From positions 62,001 to 126,000 of the forward strand of contig CP066681.1 in NCBI GenBank assembly GCA_016432265.1: a stretch of 64,000 nucleotides of DNA. The letters are read 5' to 3'. Source of the DNA: Micavibrio aeruginosavorus (GTDB lineage: Bacteria > Pseudomonadota > Alphaproteobacteria > Micavibrionales > Micavibrionaceae). Shown in pieces: positions 37,870 to 46,746 of this stretch (position 1 is its first letter; every line of letters begins with the position of its first letter). The notes under the pieces are model-generated. The model was not told the origin of the DNA and ran no database searches. It was given only the letters and a program-made list of their open reading frames with translations. A program made the translations under genes and the position numbers.

Positions 37870-38176
37870 TATACCGCCGGTTATAGCCTATATAGTAAGC
37901 ACGCAGAGTTTCAGTGACTCTATCAGTCAATCTGACAGTCATTATGACCGCAGTACCGTATGACCGCAGTACCGTTTGCATTGATCGGTACCCTGCGAGA
38001 GCTTTATATAGCTGACGCCACCATAAGCGCCTTATACGCAGATCGGCATGGTTATGCTGGCGGGTCTTGCAGCCAAGGACGGAATCCTGATTGTTGGATT
38101 CGTCAAACTGGCATGGAAAACCAAATCGCCCAGGCAGACCGCAAGACAACTGGAAAAAGAGTTGGAAACCGAGTAG
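37870..38176 (+). pseudogene. Remnant of an RND efflux pump permease
   Basis: No intact gene is present, but two frames read parts of an AcrB/CzcA-type RND permease. From 37960 one frame gives TAVPFALIGTL and from 38039 another gives QIGMVMLAGLAAKDGILIVG, the neighbouring segments of the transmembrane 10-11 region (VPFALIGxL and IGLxxLxGLAAKNxILIVEF). A weaker upstream match (AYIVSTQSFSD) lies near 37880-37915 in a third frame. A 16-base tandem duplication at 37944-37975 (ATGACCGCAGTACCGT twice) shifts the frame there. The rest of the about 1000-residue gene is gone. It lies immediately before the MATE exporter. Confidence 0.65.
37944..37975 (+). repeat. 16-base tandem duplication
   Basis: ATGACCGCAGTACCGT occurs twice without a gap (37944-37959, 37960-37975). 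It lies within the RND remnant and breaks its frame. Confidence 0.9.
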
Positions 38177-38215
38177 GGTCACGCCAGAACTTTTGGTAAT
38201 TTACAGAACTTCCCT

Positions 38216-39583
38216 ATGTCCAGACCCGACTATAGCAGCAAGGGCGACCTGACCGCCGGCCATATCCCACAGCATCTGGTACGGCTGACCGTGCCGATGA
38301 TCTGGGGGATCATGGCCATCGTCAGCTTCCAGTTGGTCGACACATGGTACATTTCGATGCTGGGGACGCGTGAGTTGGCAGCGATATCGTTCACCTTTCC
38401 AGTTACCTACATCCTCTTCAACCTGGTAATGGCGCAGGGGATTGCGACATCGTCAGTGCTTTCGCGGCTGATCGGCAAGGGCAACCCCAGCCGCGTTCGC
38501 CGGGTGGCCACACATAGCATCCTCTTCGCTTTTATCAGCGGCCTGCTGTTTGCTGCGCTGGGGATCGCATCCATCGATTCGTTATTCGGGCTGATGGGGG
38601 CCGATGACAGCATGATGCCGGTCATACGCGACTATATGGTGATATGGTTCGCCGGCAGCATTTTTCTGACCACGCCGATGGTGGGCAATTCAGCCATTCG
38701 CGCCACAGGCGACACACGCACTCCGGCACTGATCATGACCATCGCCGCGGTTTCAAACGCCCTGATAGCGCCTATACTGGTTTTTGGCTTGTGGGGATTT
38801 CCCCGGCTGGAAGTTCAGGGAGCCGCGATGGCCACATTGCTGACCAATATAGGCGCCACCATCGCCGCTCTTTATATTCTCTACTATAAAAAGAAGATGA
38901 TCAGCCGCAGCCGCTGGCATATGGCTTTGTTCAAAGATTCAGTAAAAAAACTGCTGGTTATCGCCATCCCCGTCAGTATCGCCAGCATCATGCAGCCGGT
39001 AGCCGGGGCCGTGATTACCGGGCTGCTGGCACAACACGGCGCTGAAGCTGTCGCCGCTTTTGGAATCGCCAGCCGGGTTGAAGCTTTCAGTTTTGTCATC
39101 ATTATGGCGCTGGCGACCGGCATGGCACCGATCATTGGGCAAAACTGGGGGGCCGGACTCTACCACCGCGTTGACGAGACCCTGAAAGCGGCAATCCGCT
39201 TTTCCGTCATCTGGTCGCTTCTGGTGGCGGGGTTGCTGATTGCCTTTGCCGCGCCGATTACAAGCCTGTTTACAAATGAACCGGAAGTAACCCGGCTGGC
39301 CGTTCTGTTTTTCTGGATCGTGCCTGCCACGTACTGGCTCGGCAATCTGGTGCAGGGCTGGAGTTCGGCCTTCAACGCCATGGGCATGCCCCGTCAGTCG
39401 TTCATAATGATCGCGGTGAAGCTGATCGTCCTGACCATTCCCGCCGCCATGATTGGCAGCCATTTATATGGTGTTGCCGGAATCTTCACGGCATTGGCGC
39501 TGGTGAACATCATCACCGGGGCCGGTTTCCACATCATGAACCGCAGTTTGTGCCAACGGCACCAGCAGGCCGTGATGGTTTAA
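38216..39583 (+). CDS. MATE-family efflux transporter
   Basis: A 455-residue inner-membrane protein with about twelve membrane segments in two related halves. The first half opens with HLVRLTVPMIWGIMAIVSFQLVDTWYI and the second with VKKLLVIAIPVSIASIMQPVA, the repeat that defines the MATE (NorM/DinF) family. The family exports cationic drugs or metabolites in exchange for Na+ or H+. It ends two bases before the convergent AsmA-like gene. No regulator is next to it. Confidence 0.93.
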   Translation: MSRPDYSSKGDLTAGHIPQHLVRLTVPMIWGIMAIVSFQLVDTWYISMLGTRELAAISFTFPVTYILFNLVMAQGIATSSVLSRLIGKGNPSRVRRVATHSILFAFISGLLFAALGIASIDSLFGLMGADDSMMPVIRDYMVIWFAGSIFLTTPMVGNSAIRATGDTRTPALIMTIAAVSNALIAPILVFGLWGFPRLEVQGAAMATLLTNIGATIAALYILYYKKKMISRSRWHMALFKDSVKKLLVIAIPVSIASIMQPVAGAVITGLLAQHGAEAVAAFGIASRVEAFSFVIIMALATGMAPIIGQNWGAGLYHRVDETLKAAIRFSVIWSLLVAGLLIAFAAPITSLFTNEPEVTRLAVLFFWIVPATYWLGNLVQGWSSAFNAMGMPRQSFIMIAVKLIVLTIPAAMIGSHLYGVAGIFTALALVNIITGAGFHIMNRSLCQRHQQAVMV

Positions 39584-39585
39584 TT

Positions 39586-40407
39586 CTATTCATTGACACG
39601 AAAGATTTTTTTGACGCCCTCTTTCAGGTTTTCCGCATCGGAAGGAGCCCGGTTGATCGCGGCTTTGGCATCTTCCAGCAGTTGCTCTTTCAGGGACAGG
39701 CGAGCACCGATAGCCTCTTGAACCTCGGGAGGCAACTCATTCAGGTAACCTTCCTGAGCGGCGCGGCGCAAAGATACATTAATGACCTGGGTCAGAATCC
39801 GGGACAAGGCGTCCGCCGCCTGCACGGCCTGCCCGTCTCCGCCCAGCGCTCGCAAATGAATATCAGGCATGATCACGGGGGAAAGGTGGCCCGCGATGGC
39901 CTCCTTGACGGTAGGCTCCAGGCGCGGGCCGCTGAAAGCCACATGGTCGATCTTTACATTGATCTTATTCCGCCCGCCGCCAACCGGGGCGGGACGGAGC
40001 TGACGCGCCTGCATCTGGTCGCGCAGAACGGAAAGGTTGGTGTCTTTGTTCCCCACTTCGACGCGGATGTTCATACCGCTGATCCGGATATCGTCAAAGG
40101 CCAAAGCTTGCATATTCAAATCTTGTGCCTTGATATCGATTACCCCCGCCTCAATCGCCGGGCGGCGGCTGTACTCTTTAGGATTGGCAACCGTCAAGCC
40201 GCGAATTGTAACAATTCCTTTTTCGGGATCAATATCCAGAGTTTCAATGCGTACCGCAACACCCAGCGCCTCACTACCCAGCTTTTCAAGTGCCACCTTT
40301 GTAAGAGACGTGAAACTACCGTATAAAACGACGACACCCGCTCCTGCCAGCAGGAAGAGGCCCAAAACAAGCAGAACCGAGATGTGTGTCTTTTTCATCT
40401 TTGTCAT
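39586..40407 (-). CDS. AsmA/DUF748-like envelope protein
   Basis: A 273-residue protein with one N-terminal membrane anchor (residues 8-29, VLLVLGLFLLAGAGVVVLYG) and a periplasmic part. The VRIETLDIDPEKGIVTIRGLTVANP segment recalls the repeats of AsmA/DUF748 envelope proteins, which are linked to lipid transport or outer-membrane assembly. It is shorter than AsmA and ends in a helical, charged region (EVQEAIGARLSLKEQLLEDAK). An alternative ATG lies three codons in. The role is not established. Confidence 0.65.
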   Translation of the reverse strand: MTKMKKTHISVLLVLGLFLLAGAGVVVLYGSFTSLTKVALEKLGSEALGVAVRIETLDIDPEKGIVTIRGLTVANPKEYSRRPAIEAGVIDIKAQDLNMQALAFDDIRISGMNIRVEVGNKDTNLSVLRDQMQARQLRPAPVGGGRNKINVKIDHVAFSGPRLEPTVKEAIAGHLSPVIMPDIHLRALGGDGQAVQAADALSRILTQVINVSLRRAAQEGYLNELPPEVQEAIGARLSLKEQLLEDAKAAINRAPSDAENLKEGVKKIFRVNE

Positions 40408-40561
40408 AGCTGAATTATGGCGACATCAATGGCTTTGGGCAAGGCGTCGCGCGATCAGGGCGGCGCTTATCGACAAATCGCCCCGCCATAGCCATAATTT
40501 GTACAGATTTACCCATTATCCAGAAGAATGACCTCACTCTTCTCTAGCTCCCAGCGTTGTC

Positions 40562-41428
40562 ATGCAAGCGATTGACCTGCCCGTCCTGTCCCTGCCCCTG
40601 TTGGCCGAACCGCTAGTCACCAGCGTTCTGCTACTGACGGCCCTGCTGACGGCCCGGATGTTCCTGATCCGGGCAGTGCGGAATAAATCCGAAGTCTTAA
40701 GTCGCGACCAGCGACGCTGGATCAGCCGCATCAAGAACGGCATCCTCTTCCTTTTGCTGATCGGCCTGATCCTGATCTGGGCTCCGCAACTGCGCACGCT
40801 GGCGCTCTCGCTCGCAGCCGTTGCCATGGCGCTAGTGATCGCGACAAAAGAAATGATCTTGTGCCTGAGCGGCGCCTTTATGCGCGTCAGCACACGCCCG
40901 TTTGTGGTCGGCGACTGGATCGTCATTGACAGTATGTGCGGTGAAGTCATTGATGTGAATGCCTTTTCCATTAAATTGCAGAAAATCGACATGGCTGGAA
41001 AAAGCTATCAGATCACCGGCCCGACAATCGAAATCCCCAATAGCCGCCTGCTGACCAGCGCTGTTGAAAATTTAACACTGGCTAAATCGTGGATCTATCA
41101 CGATGTCCGGGTGACCATTCCGGCGGTCGATGCCAGACCTATTGAGCATATGACGCTGTTTCAGGAAATCATTACCCGTCATTTCGAACCGCTACAAGAA
41201 GCAGCAGACAATCAACTGAGCTGGATGAAACGCAAATCGGGCATCGACCTGCCGGGCGTTGTGCCCGGATTCTCCATCGCCACCACCGATCTTGGCCATA
41301 TGGTTCTGACCGGTCATTTATTTCTGCCCACCCGCGAAGCCGGTCGTCTGGGCGACAAGATTATCCTTGATTTCCTCTCGCAGGTGCAAAGAATGAAGGA
41401 AGCCGATCAACCCTCTGATGAAAGCTGA
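40562..41428 (+). CDS. Small MscS-like mechanosensitive channel
   Basis: A 288-residue inner-membrane protein. Three membrane segments are visible near residues 10-35, 57-75 and 80-105. A beta domain follows with RPFVVGDWIVID and EIPNSRLLT, the MscS pattern. MscS channels open on membrane tension and release solutes on osmotic downshift. It lacks long extra domains. The next gene starts six bases downstream, so antiporter and channel are likely one operon. Confidence 0.85.
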   Translation: MQAIDLPVLSLPLLAEPLVTSVLLLTALLTARMFLIRAVRNKSEVLSRDQRRWISRIKNGILFLLLIGLILIWAPQLRTLALSLAAVAMALVIATKEMILCLSGAFMRVSTRPFVVGDWIVIDSMCGEVIDVNAFSIKLQKIDMAGKSYQITGPTIEIPNSRLLTSAVENLTLAKSWIYHDVRVTIPAVDARPIEHMTLFQEIITRHFEPLQEAADNQLSWMKRKSGIDLPGVVPGFSIATTDLGHMVLTGHLFLPTREAGRLGDKIILDFLSQVQRMKEADQPSDES

Positions 41429-41433
41429 GACGA

Positions 41434-42669
41434 GTGGAAGCGCACGGGCCCGATCTATCGCAAATCGCCCTAGTTCTGGCTGCCGCCTTTGCAGGCGGCA
41501 GCGTTCTTAAACGCTTCGGCCAACCGGTCATTATCGGTTATATCCTCGTAGGCATGATTTTAGGCCCCTCCGTTCTTGGACTCGTCAGTCACGGCGAACA
41601 GATCTCCTTCCTCTCGGAACTCGGAATTCTATTGCTCCTTTTCATTATCGGCCTTGAACTGGACGTACACCGCTTCATGGAAGTCTTCAAAATCGCCCTA
41701 AGCGCGACCGTGCTGCAAATCGCGGCCGGAATCAGCGTTATCGGCCTGATCGGATGGGCATCGGAATGGGAAATAAACCGGATTATCCTGCTGGCCTTTG
41801 CGGTATCTCTCAGCAGTACCGCTGTCGGACTGAAACTGCTCGAGGATATGGGGGAAACCGACACGCCGATGGGCCGTATGGCAATGGGGATTCTGGTGGC
41901 GCAAGATCTGGCCGTCATCCCGATGCTTCTGGTCGTAAGCGCGCTGAACGAGGCGGGCGGCAACTTCCTTTTAGAACTGGAAGACCTGGCCCGCGTCCTG
42001 TTCGCCATGCTGTTCATGGTGATCATGATTTGCGTTCTGGGAGGGCGCAATCTGGGGCCCTTGAAGCTCTCGCGCATTAGAATCCCGCATCTGCCCGACA
42101 GCGGCCAGAACGTCGTGGTCGCCATGACCATGTGCTTCACGGCGGCGGCACTTTCCGGTGCGATCGGCCTGTCCGCATCCTACGGCGCTTTCCTCGCCGG
42201 CCTTGCGATTGGCAGTACCCACAAGAAAGAGACTTATGAAGAAGAGATCCGCCCGATCTTTGAGCTTCTGATGATGATTTTCTTCCTATCGGTCGGAATC
42301 ATGCTGGATCTTTCGTTCGTTCTGGAACACTGGTTCTCGATTTCCTGGGTTCTGTTCGCCCTGCTGTTTATCAAAACCATTTTCAATATAAGCATTCTGC
42401 GCTGGCTGGGCTTGTCACGCCGCCATGCCATCATGATCGGAGCATCCTTGGGGCAAGCGGGAGAGTTTTCCTTTGTTCTCGCCGCCATGGGATTGAGTTC
42501 AGCCGTGATCCTGCCTGAAACCTATAAATACATCGTGGCCGTAATCGCCTTGAGCCTGATCCTGACGCCGGTATGGACTTATACCATGCGGCGCATGGAT
42601 TTACTGCGCCGCGGGCGCCTGTACCGTCTGGCCCGTTTGCGTAAGCATAAAAAAACGATTGCTTCTTGA
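41434..42669 (+). CDS. CPA2-family cation:proton antiporter (KefB-like)
   Basis: A 411-residue inner-membrane antiporter with about twelve membrane segments. Family marks are GYILVGMILGPSVLG, the GLELD motif at the end of an early helix and GILVAQDLAVIPMLL (the QD pair of the ion site). It ends after the membrane domain with no RCK/TrkA-N domain, unlike KefB/KefC. Translation begins at GTG. The small MscS-like channel precedes it and CorA follows after 38 bases, an ion-homeostasis cluster. Confidence 0.9.
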   Translation: MEAHGPDLSQIALVLAAAFAGGSVLKRFGQPVIIGYILVGMILGPSVLGLVSHGEQISFLSELGILLLLFIIGLELDVHRFMEVFKIALSATVLQIAAGISVIGLIGWASEWEINRIILLAFAVSLSSTAVGLKLLEDMGETDTPMGRMAMGILVAQDLAVIPMLLVVSALNEAGGNFLLELEDLARVLFAMLFMVIMICVLGGRNLGPLKLSRIRIPHLPDSGQNVVVAMTMCFTAAALSGAIGLSASYGAFLAGLAIGSTHKKETYEEEIRPIFELLMMIFFLSVGIMLDLSFVLEHWFSISWVLFALLFIKTIFNISILRWLGLSRRHAIMIGASLGQAGEFSFVLAAMGLSSAVILPETYKYIVAVIALSLILTPVWTYTMRRMDLLRRGRLYRLARLRKHKKTIAS

Positions 42670-42707
42670 ACGGGTCTGCTTTCTTATAAAAGAGAGGTTG
42701 TTCGATC

Positions 42708-43817
42708 ATGCCCCGCCGTAAGAAGCAACATTATCATACCCGCCGCCGCCACCATGACAAACCGGGGGTCGCCCCCGGCACATTAGTAGCGCCGCCTGAC
42801 GCGCACCCTTCCACCGTCAGTGTAATTGCATACGGCGAGAAGGACATGGTGGAGAAAAACCTTTCTTCAATCGCCGAGATTCAGGATTACATCGGCAAGT
42901 GGCCGGTAACATGGATCAACATAGACGGCCTTGCCGACGTTGGAACACTGGCGGAGTTGGGGGAAATCTTGAATTTCCACCCGCTGGCGCTTGAGGACGT
43001 CCTCAACCAGCATCACCGTGCCAAGGCCGAAGACTTCGGCGATCATATTTTCATGATTACGCATATGATGCAGGTTAAAGAAGAAACGCTGGAAAGCGAA
43101 CAACTCAGCCTTTTTATTGGCAAGAACTTCATCATCACATTACAAGAACGCCCCGATGGCGATGTCTTCAACCCCGTACGCGAGCGCTTGCGCCGTGGTG
43201 AAATGCGGCGCATACGCACTTCGGCGGCTGACTACCTGGCCTACAGCATCCTTGATGCCGTCATCGACGGCTATTTCCCGGTGCTGGAGTTTGTCGGCGA
43301 TTGGATCAGCAATCTTGAAGATCAGGTCGTGAGCCGGCCCGACCACTGCTTGGTAACCGAGACTCATGTCCTGAAAAGGAATCTGCGCCAGATGCGGCAA
43401 GCTATGTGGCCACTGCGTGAAGCTGTCAACACACTGCATAACGAGCATCCGTTGATTGGCGAAGAAGCGCAGATATACCTGCGCGACTGTCAGGATCACA
43501 TCATCAACGTTCTTGATTTACTGGAAATCGACCGCGAGAGAGCCTCCGGATTGGTCGATATCTACCTGTCCAGCGTCAATAACCAGATGAACGAAACCAT
43601 GAAAATCCTGACGATCATATCGACGATCTTCATCCCCCTTAGCTTTATCGCAGGCGTTTACGGCATGAATTTCGACAGGCAAGCCTCCCCCTATAACATG
43701 CCGGAGTTAGGCTGGTTCTACGGCTATCCCTTCGCATTGGGACTAATGGCGCTGGTATTCCTGATGCTATTGGTCTTTTTCATTCGTCATGGATGGATTC
43801 GCAGCTCCAGAAACTAA
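42708..43817 (+). CDS. corA: CorA-type magnesium transporter
   Basis: A 369-residue protein that admits Mg2+ (or Co2+, Ni2+) across the inner membrane. The cytoplasmic domain covers about residues 1-300, with a basic His/Arg/Lys-rich start. Two C-terminal membrane segments flank the GMN selectivity motif (VYGMNF). GAGAGG precedes the ATG. The stop overlaps the convergent O-antigen-ligase-like gene by four bases. Zinc export by the related ZntB type is less likely, but cannot be excluded. Confidence 0.93.
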   Translation: MPRRKKQHYHTRRRHHDKPGVAPGTLVAPPDAHPSTVSVIAYGEKDMVEKNLSSIAEIQDYIGKWPVTWINIDGLADVGTLAELGEILNFHPLALEDVLNQHHRAKAEDFGDHIFMITHMMQVKEETLESEQLSLFIGKNFIITLQERPDGDVFNPVRERLRRGEMRRIRTSAADYLAYSILDAVIDGYFPVLEFVGDWISNLEDQVVSRPDHCLVTETHVLKRNLRQMRQAMWPLREAVNTLHNEHPLIGEEAQIYLRDCQDHIINVLDLLEIDRERASGLVDIYLSSVNNQMNETMKILTIISTIFIPLSFIAGVYGMNFDRQASPYNMPELGWFYGYPFALGLMALVFLMLLVFFIRHGWIRSSRN

Positions 43818-45778
43818 GGCTGTGACGTTACTGTAAACCCGTAATACAGGGCGCGCTGAGCCGCGAAGGCCATTAACTCGTCATGGCGCTCACGGTTTCC
43901 TGCGGCAAGATGGGCCTTAGCGGTGGCAACGATATAGTTCACATCCGGCACACCTTTAGGCCGTGGCCAACGCATGCCTTCTTCCATCACCCGCACGGAC
44001 ATGGCAAACTGGCCTTGCTCCCGCAGCATCGTGGACAACCCGATACGCGCCTCAATCATCATGGGGTCGATGCGCAAAATACCCCGTAGAATTTCGATCG
44101 CCTGGGCGCGGGATCCCGGCAGGGCGTCCTCGCCGCCGAGGTACAGGATCATCGCCTTGAGATTGCGCAACGATCCATGCCGCGGTTGTCGCTTTATGGC
44201 GGCATCAACCGCCGCCAGGCCCTGTGTCAGGATGACTTTCCGCTCAGCAACGGAGGCACTACGATGAAGCTTGAGCCATACCAGCGACATTTGCGCAGCT
44301 TGCTCATAGGGGCGGTAGTAGCTTTGCGGGCTCCATCGATATTGCAAAGCCTGGTAGCGCAAGACCGTTTCCTGATCGTTTTGATCAAACGCTGCCTGCG
44401 CCCTGCCGTTCCAGTATATTCCGGCAGTGGCTTGCAAAGCCCAGAGCGATCCACCCAGAAGGACGAGCATCGGCAAGGTCATGACTGCCGCCCATATGCG
44501 ACTCCGCATGAAAACGCGATGGTCTTTGAGAACATGATTGGTCGCTACGTACCACCACGACAAAAGCAGCCCCACAGGAATCGTGATAGCTGGCAGGTAC
44601 AAGCAAAACGTCATATGCATGTGCAGACATACGGTCAAAAGGCCGGTGAAGGGCGCCAACACGAGAAGATTGTCGCGCAAGGTCTGACCCGGCGCGCGCA
44701 AGGCGCCGATAGTGCGCATCAGCACGCATGTCAAAAATAGATAGAGCAGCAGATAACCAACAATCCCCGTTTCAAGTCCGATCTGCAGCGGATCCATGTG
44801 CGCAAAATAGCCATCGCTGTTGTCCGTCGGCTGGCGGTATTGTGGGTAGTAGTAGAAGAACGTAGCAAGCCCCGTGCCCGTCCATAAGTAATCTTTGAAG
44901 ATGTTCAAGGAAGATAACCACAGAGCAAGCCGATCCTGCATGCTAACCGACGTTTCAAAATTAAGGATCGCCTGCATATAAGCGAATAGCGCCCCTTCCA
45001 TCAGCAAATTGGCCAGCAACACAACACAGGCGATCGTGGCAACGAGCAGCAGAGCGACCAGCCCGGGGTGACGCGTCTGGCGAATCAAGAAAGGCAGCAA
45101 GACAACAAAACCCGCCCCCGCGGAGACCAAAGCCGTGCGGCTGTTGGTCGCGAGCAAGGCCACAAAAAAAAGCAAACTCAGGAGGCCAAGAGCGGCAATC
45201 TGGCGTTTATCGCGAACCCAGAACGTGAACGCCACCAGCGGCAGCAAGGCCATATTCAAAAAAACAGCCAGATTATTCGGATCAAGAAACGGGTGCTTGA
45301 CGCGCACGCCATTTTCTCCGCCGAAGAGAAAGATATACTGGTAAAGGGCCCACCCCATCACGGCGATCATCACAAGACAACCGCCGGAGAGCAACCCGCA
45401 TAAAACTCTCAGCGGTCGCGCCGACCCGACAACAGCCAGCCAGATAAACGGGATCAGCAGAAAGATCAGAATGAAATAGGCGCTAATATAGGGGATGCTG
45501 GACCATAAGACTGAAATCAGCAGATACGAGAAGAACGATAACAAGGAAACCGCCGTCATGCCGAGCGGCAAGGAGAACTCCCGCAACAACATCGACCTTC
45601 CCAGGCAAAGACCGCAAGCAGCCAAAACTCCCAGCACGGCCGCACCGTATTTCAGGTCATCGGTTCCATAGGTGAAGAGGGCAAAACCAAAACCGGTCGC
45701 CAGCAATGCAGCTGAAAGAATTTCAATAACCAAGGGGCGTAAATGAGGAAACAATGGCAAGGATATCCTGAAAGACAA
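43814..45778 (-). CDS. O-antigen ligase/Wzy-like membrane protein
   Basis: A 654-residue protein with about eleven membrane segments at residues 15-450. GTGLATFFYYYPQYRQP and HMDPLQIGLETGIVGYLLLY are the usual pieces of the Wzy_C (O-antigen ligase/PglL) domain. The C-terminal about 160 residues are soluble with TPR-like helices. Such enzymes join a lipid-linked glycan to lipid A, protein or a growing polymer in the periplasm. It opens the surface-glycan region and is transcribed away from the O-acylation genes. Confidence 0.85.
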   Translation of the reverse strand: MSFRISLPLFPHLRPLVIEILSAALLATGFGFALFTYGTDDLKYGAAVLGVLAACGLCLGRSMLLREFSLPLGMTAVSLLSFFSYLLISVLWSSIPYISAYFILIFLLIPFIWLAVVGSARPLRVLCGLLSGGCLVMIAVMGWALYQYIFLFGGENGVRVKHPFLDPNNLAVFLNMALLPLVAFTFWVRDKRQIAALGLLSLLFFVALLATNSRTALVSAGAGFVVLLPFLIRQTRHPGLVALLLVATIACVVLLANLLMEGALFAYMQAILNFETSVSMQDRLALWLSSLNIFKDYLWTGTGLATFFYYYPQYRQPTDNSDGYFAHMDPLQIGLETGIVGYLLLYLFLTCVLMRTIGALRAPGQTLRDNLLVLAPFTGLLTVCLHMHMTFCLYLPAITIPVGLLLSWWYVATNHVLKDHRVFMRSRIWAAVMTLPMLVLLGGSLWALQATAGIYWNGRAQAAFDQNDQETVLRYQALQYRWSPQSYYRPYEQAAQMSLVWLKLHRSASVAERKVILTQGLAAVDAAIKRQPRHGSLRNLKAMILYLGGEDALPGSRAQAIEILRGILRIDPMMIEARIGLSTMLREQGQFAMSVRVMEEGMRWPRPKGVPDVNYIVATAKAHLAAGNRERHDELMAFAAQRALYYGFTVTSQP

Positions 45779-45895
45779 GGAAGCGGTTCGCTCATGGTAC
45801 AGCTTTATAAGCGCTTTCCCAAGCCTCTATTGCGCAATCTGTAAAATCATGTAGATTTTGGCAGACGATTTCCCGGCTTCGGCTATGATGGCACC

Positions 45896-46732
45896 ATGAA
45901 ACAGACAATCAAGAAAATGATCCCAGCGCCCATATTGCACCACGCCTTGCGCCAACGTGACCGGATCAAGCTGCACGCCACCACCCATCGCGATTTTCCA
46001 CACCAGAACCTTAAGGCAGGCATTACCTCCGACCTTCTTACGCTTACCTTCAACAACCCCGATATCGCCAGAGTTTGGGAAGAAGCCAACAAGAAAATTT
46101 CCGAAATATTCGGATCGACAACCGCACTCGGCGGGGTTAACCCGGGCGACCGTCGCGCCCTTTATTATCTGGTATCCCTGTTAAAACCGGAAAACTTGCT
46201 GGAAGTCGGAACGCATATCGGGGCCTCGACGATTTTTCTTGCCGAGGCGTTAAGCCACGTATCTCCAACTGCCCGGATGACGACTGTCGACATTCTGGAT
46301 GTAAACGACCAGCAGGGGCCATGGAAGAAACGCGGTCTTGCCATGCCGCCACGAGGCTACCTGCAACGCCTGGGGCTGGCTGACCGCGTGGCATTCTGCG
46401 CCATGTCATCGGCAAACTACCTGCAAACCAGCAGCGAGCGCTTCGATCTGATTTTTCTGGACGGCGACCATGCCGCCAATACCGTTTATAACGAAATTTC
46501 ATGGGCGCTTAGGCTGCTGAACAAAGATGGTGTTATTTTATTGCACGATTTCTACCCGGGTACGAAACCCTTGTTCCACGATAAAGGCATAATCCCCGGG
46601 CCCTTTATGGCCGTTGACCGGATCATGCTTGAGAATCCGCATATCAACGCCCTTCCCCTTGGGCGTCTGCCTTGGGAAACCAAACAGGGAACGCAGGCCA
46701 CCAGCCTTGCGCTCCTGACACGCCAGATCTGA
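45896..46732 (+). CDS. SAM-dependent methyltransferase
   Basis: A 278-residue class I methyltransferase. LLEVGTHIGASTIFLAEAL is the SAM-binding motif and DLIFLDGDHAANTVYNE holds the acidic metal-binding motif seen in O-methyltransferases of the class that includes cephalosporin-hydroxylase-like and sugar O-methyltransferases. The MBOAT gene follows after 14 bases, so the substrate is probably a glycan. The target is not known. Confidence 0.8.
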   Translation: MKQTIKKMIPAPILHHALRQRDRIKLHATTHRDFPHQNLKAGITSDLLTLTFNNPDIARVWEEANKKISEIFGSTTALGGVNPGDRRALYYLVSLLKPENLLEVGTHIGASTIFLAEALSHVSPTARMTTVDILDVNDQQGPWKKRGLAMPPRGYLQRLGLADRVAFCAMSSANYLQTSSERFDLIFLDGDHAANTVYNEISWALRLLNKDGVILLHDFYPGTKPLFHDKGIIPGPFMAVDRIMLENPHINALPLGRLPWETKQGTQATSLALLTRQI

Positions 46733-46746
46733 AATAACAGGCCGCC

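Noticed and set aside
37718-38182. 154-codon minus-strand frame between the RTX and MATE genes
   Set aside because: It overlaps the RND remnant on the other strand and has no recognisable content.
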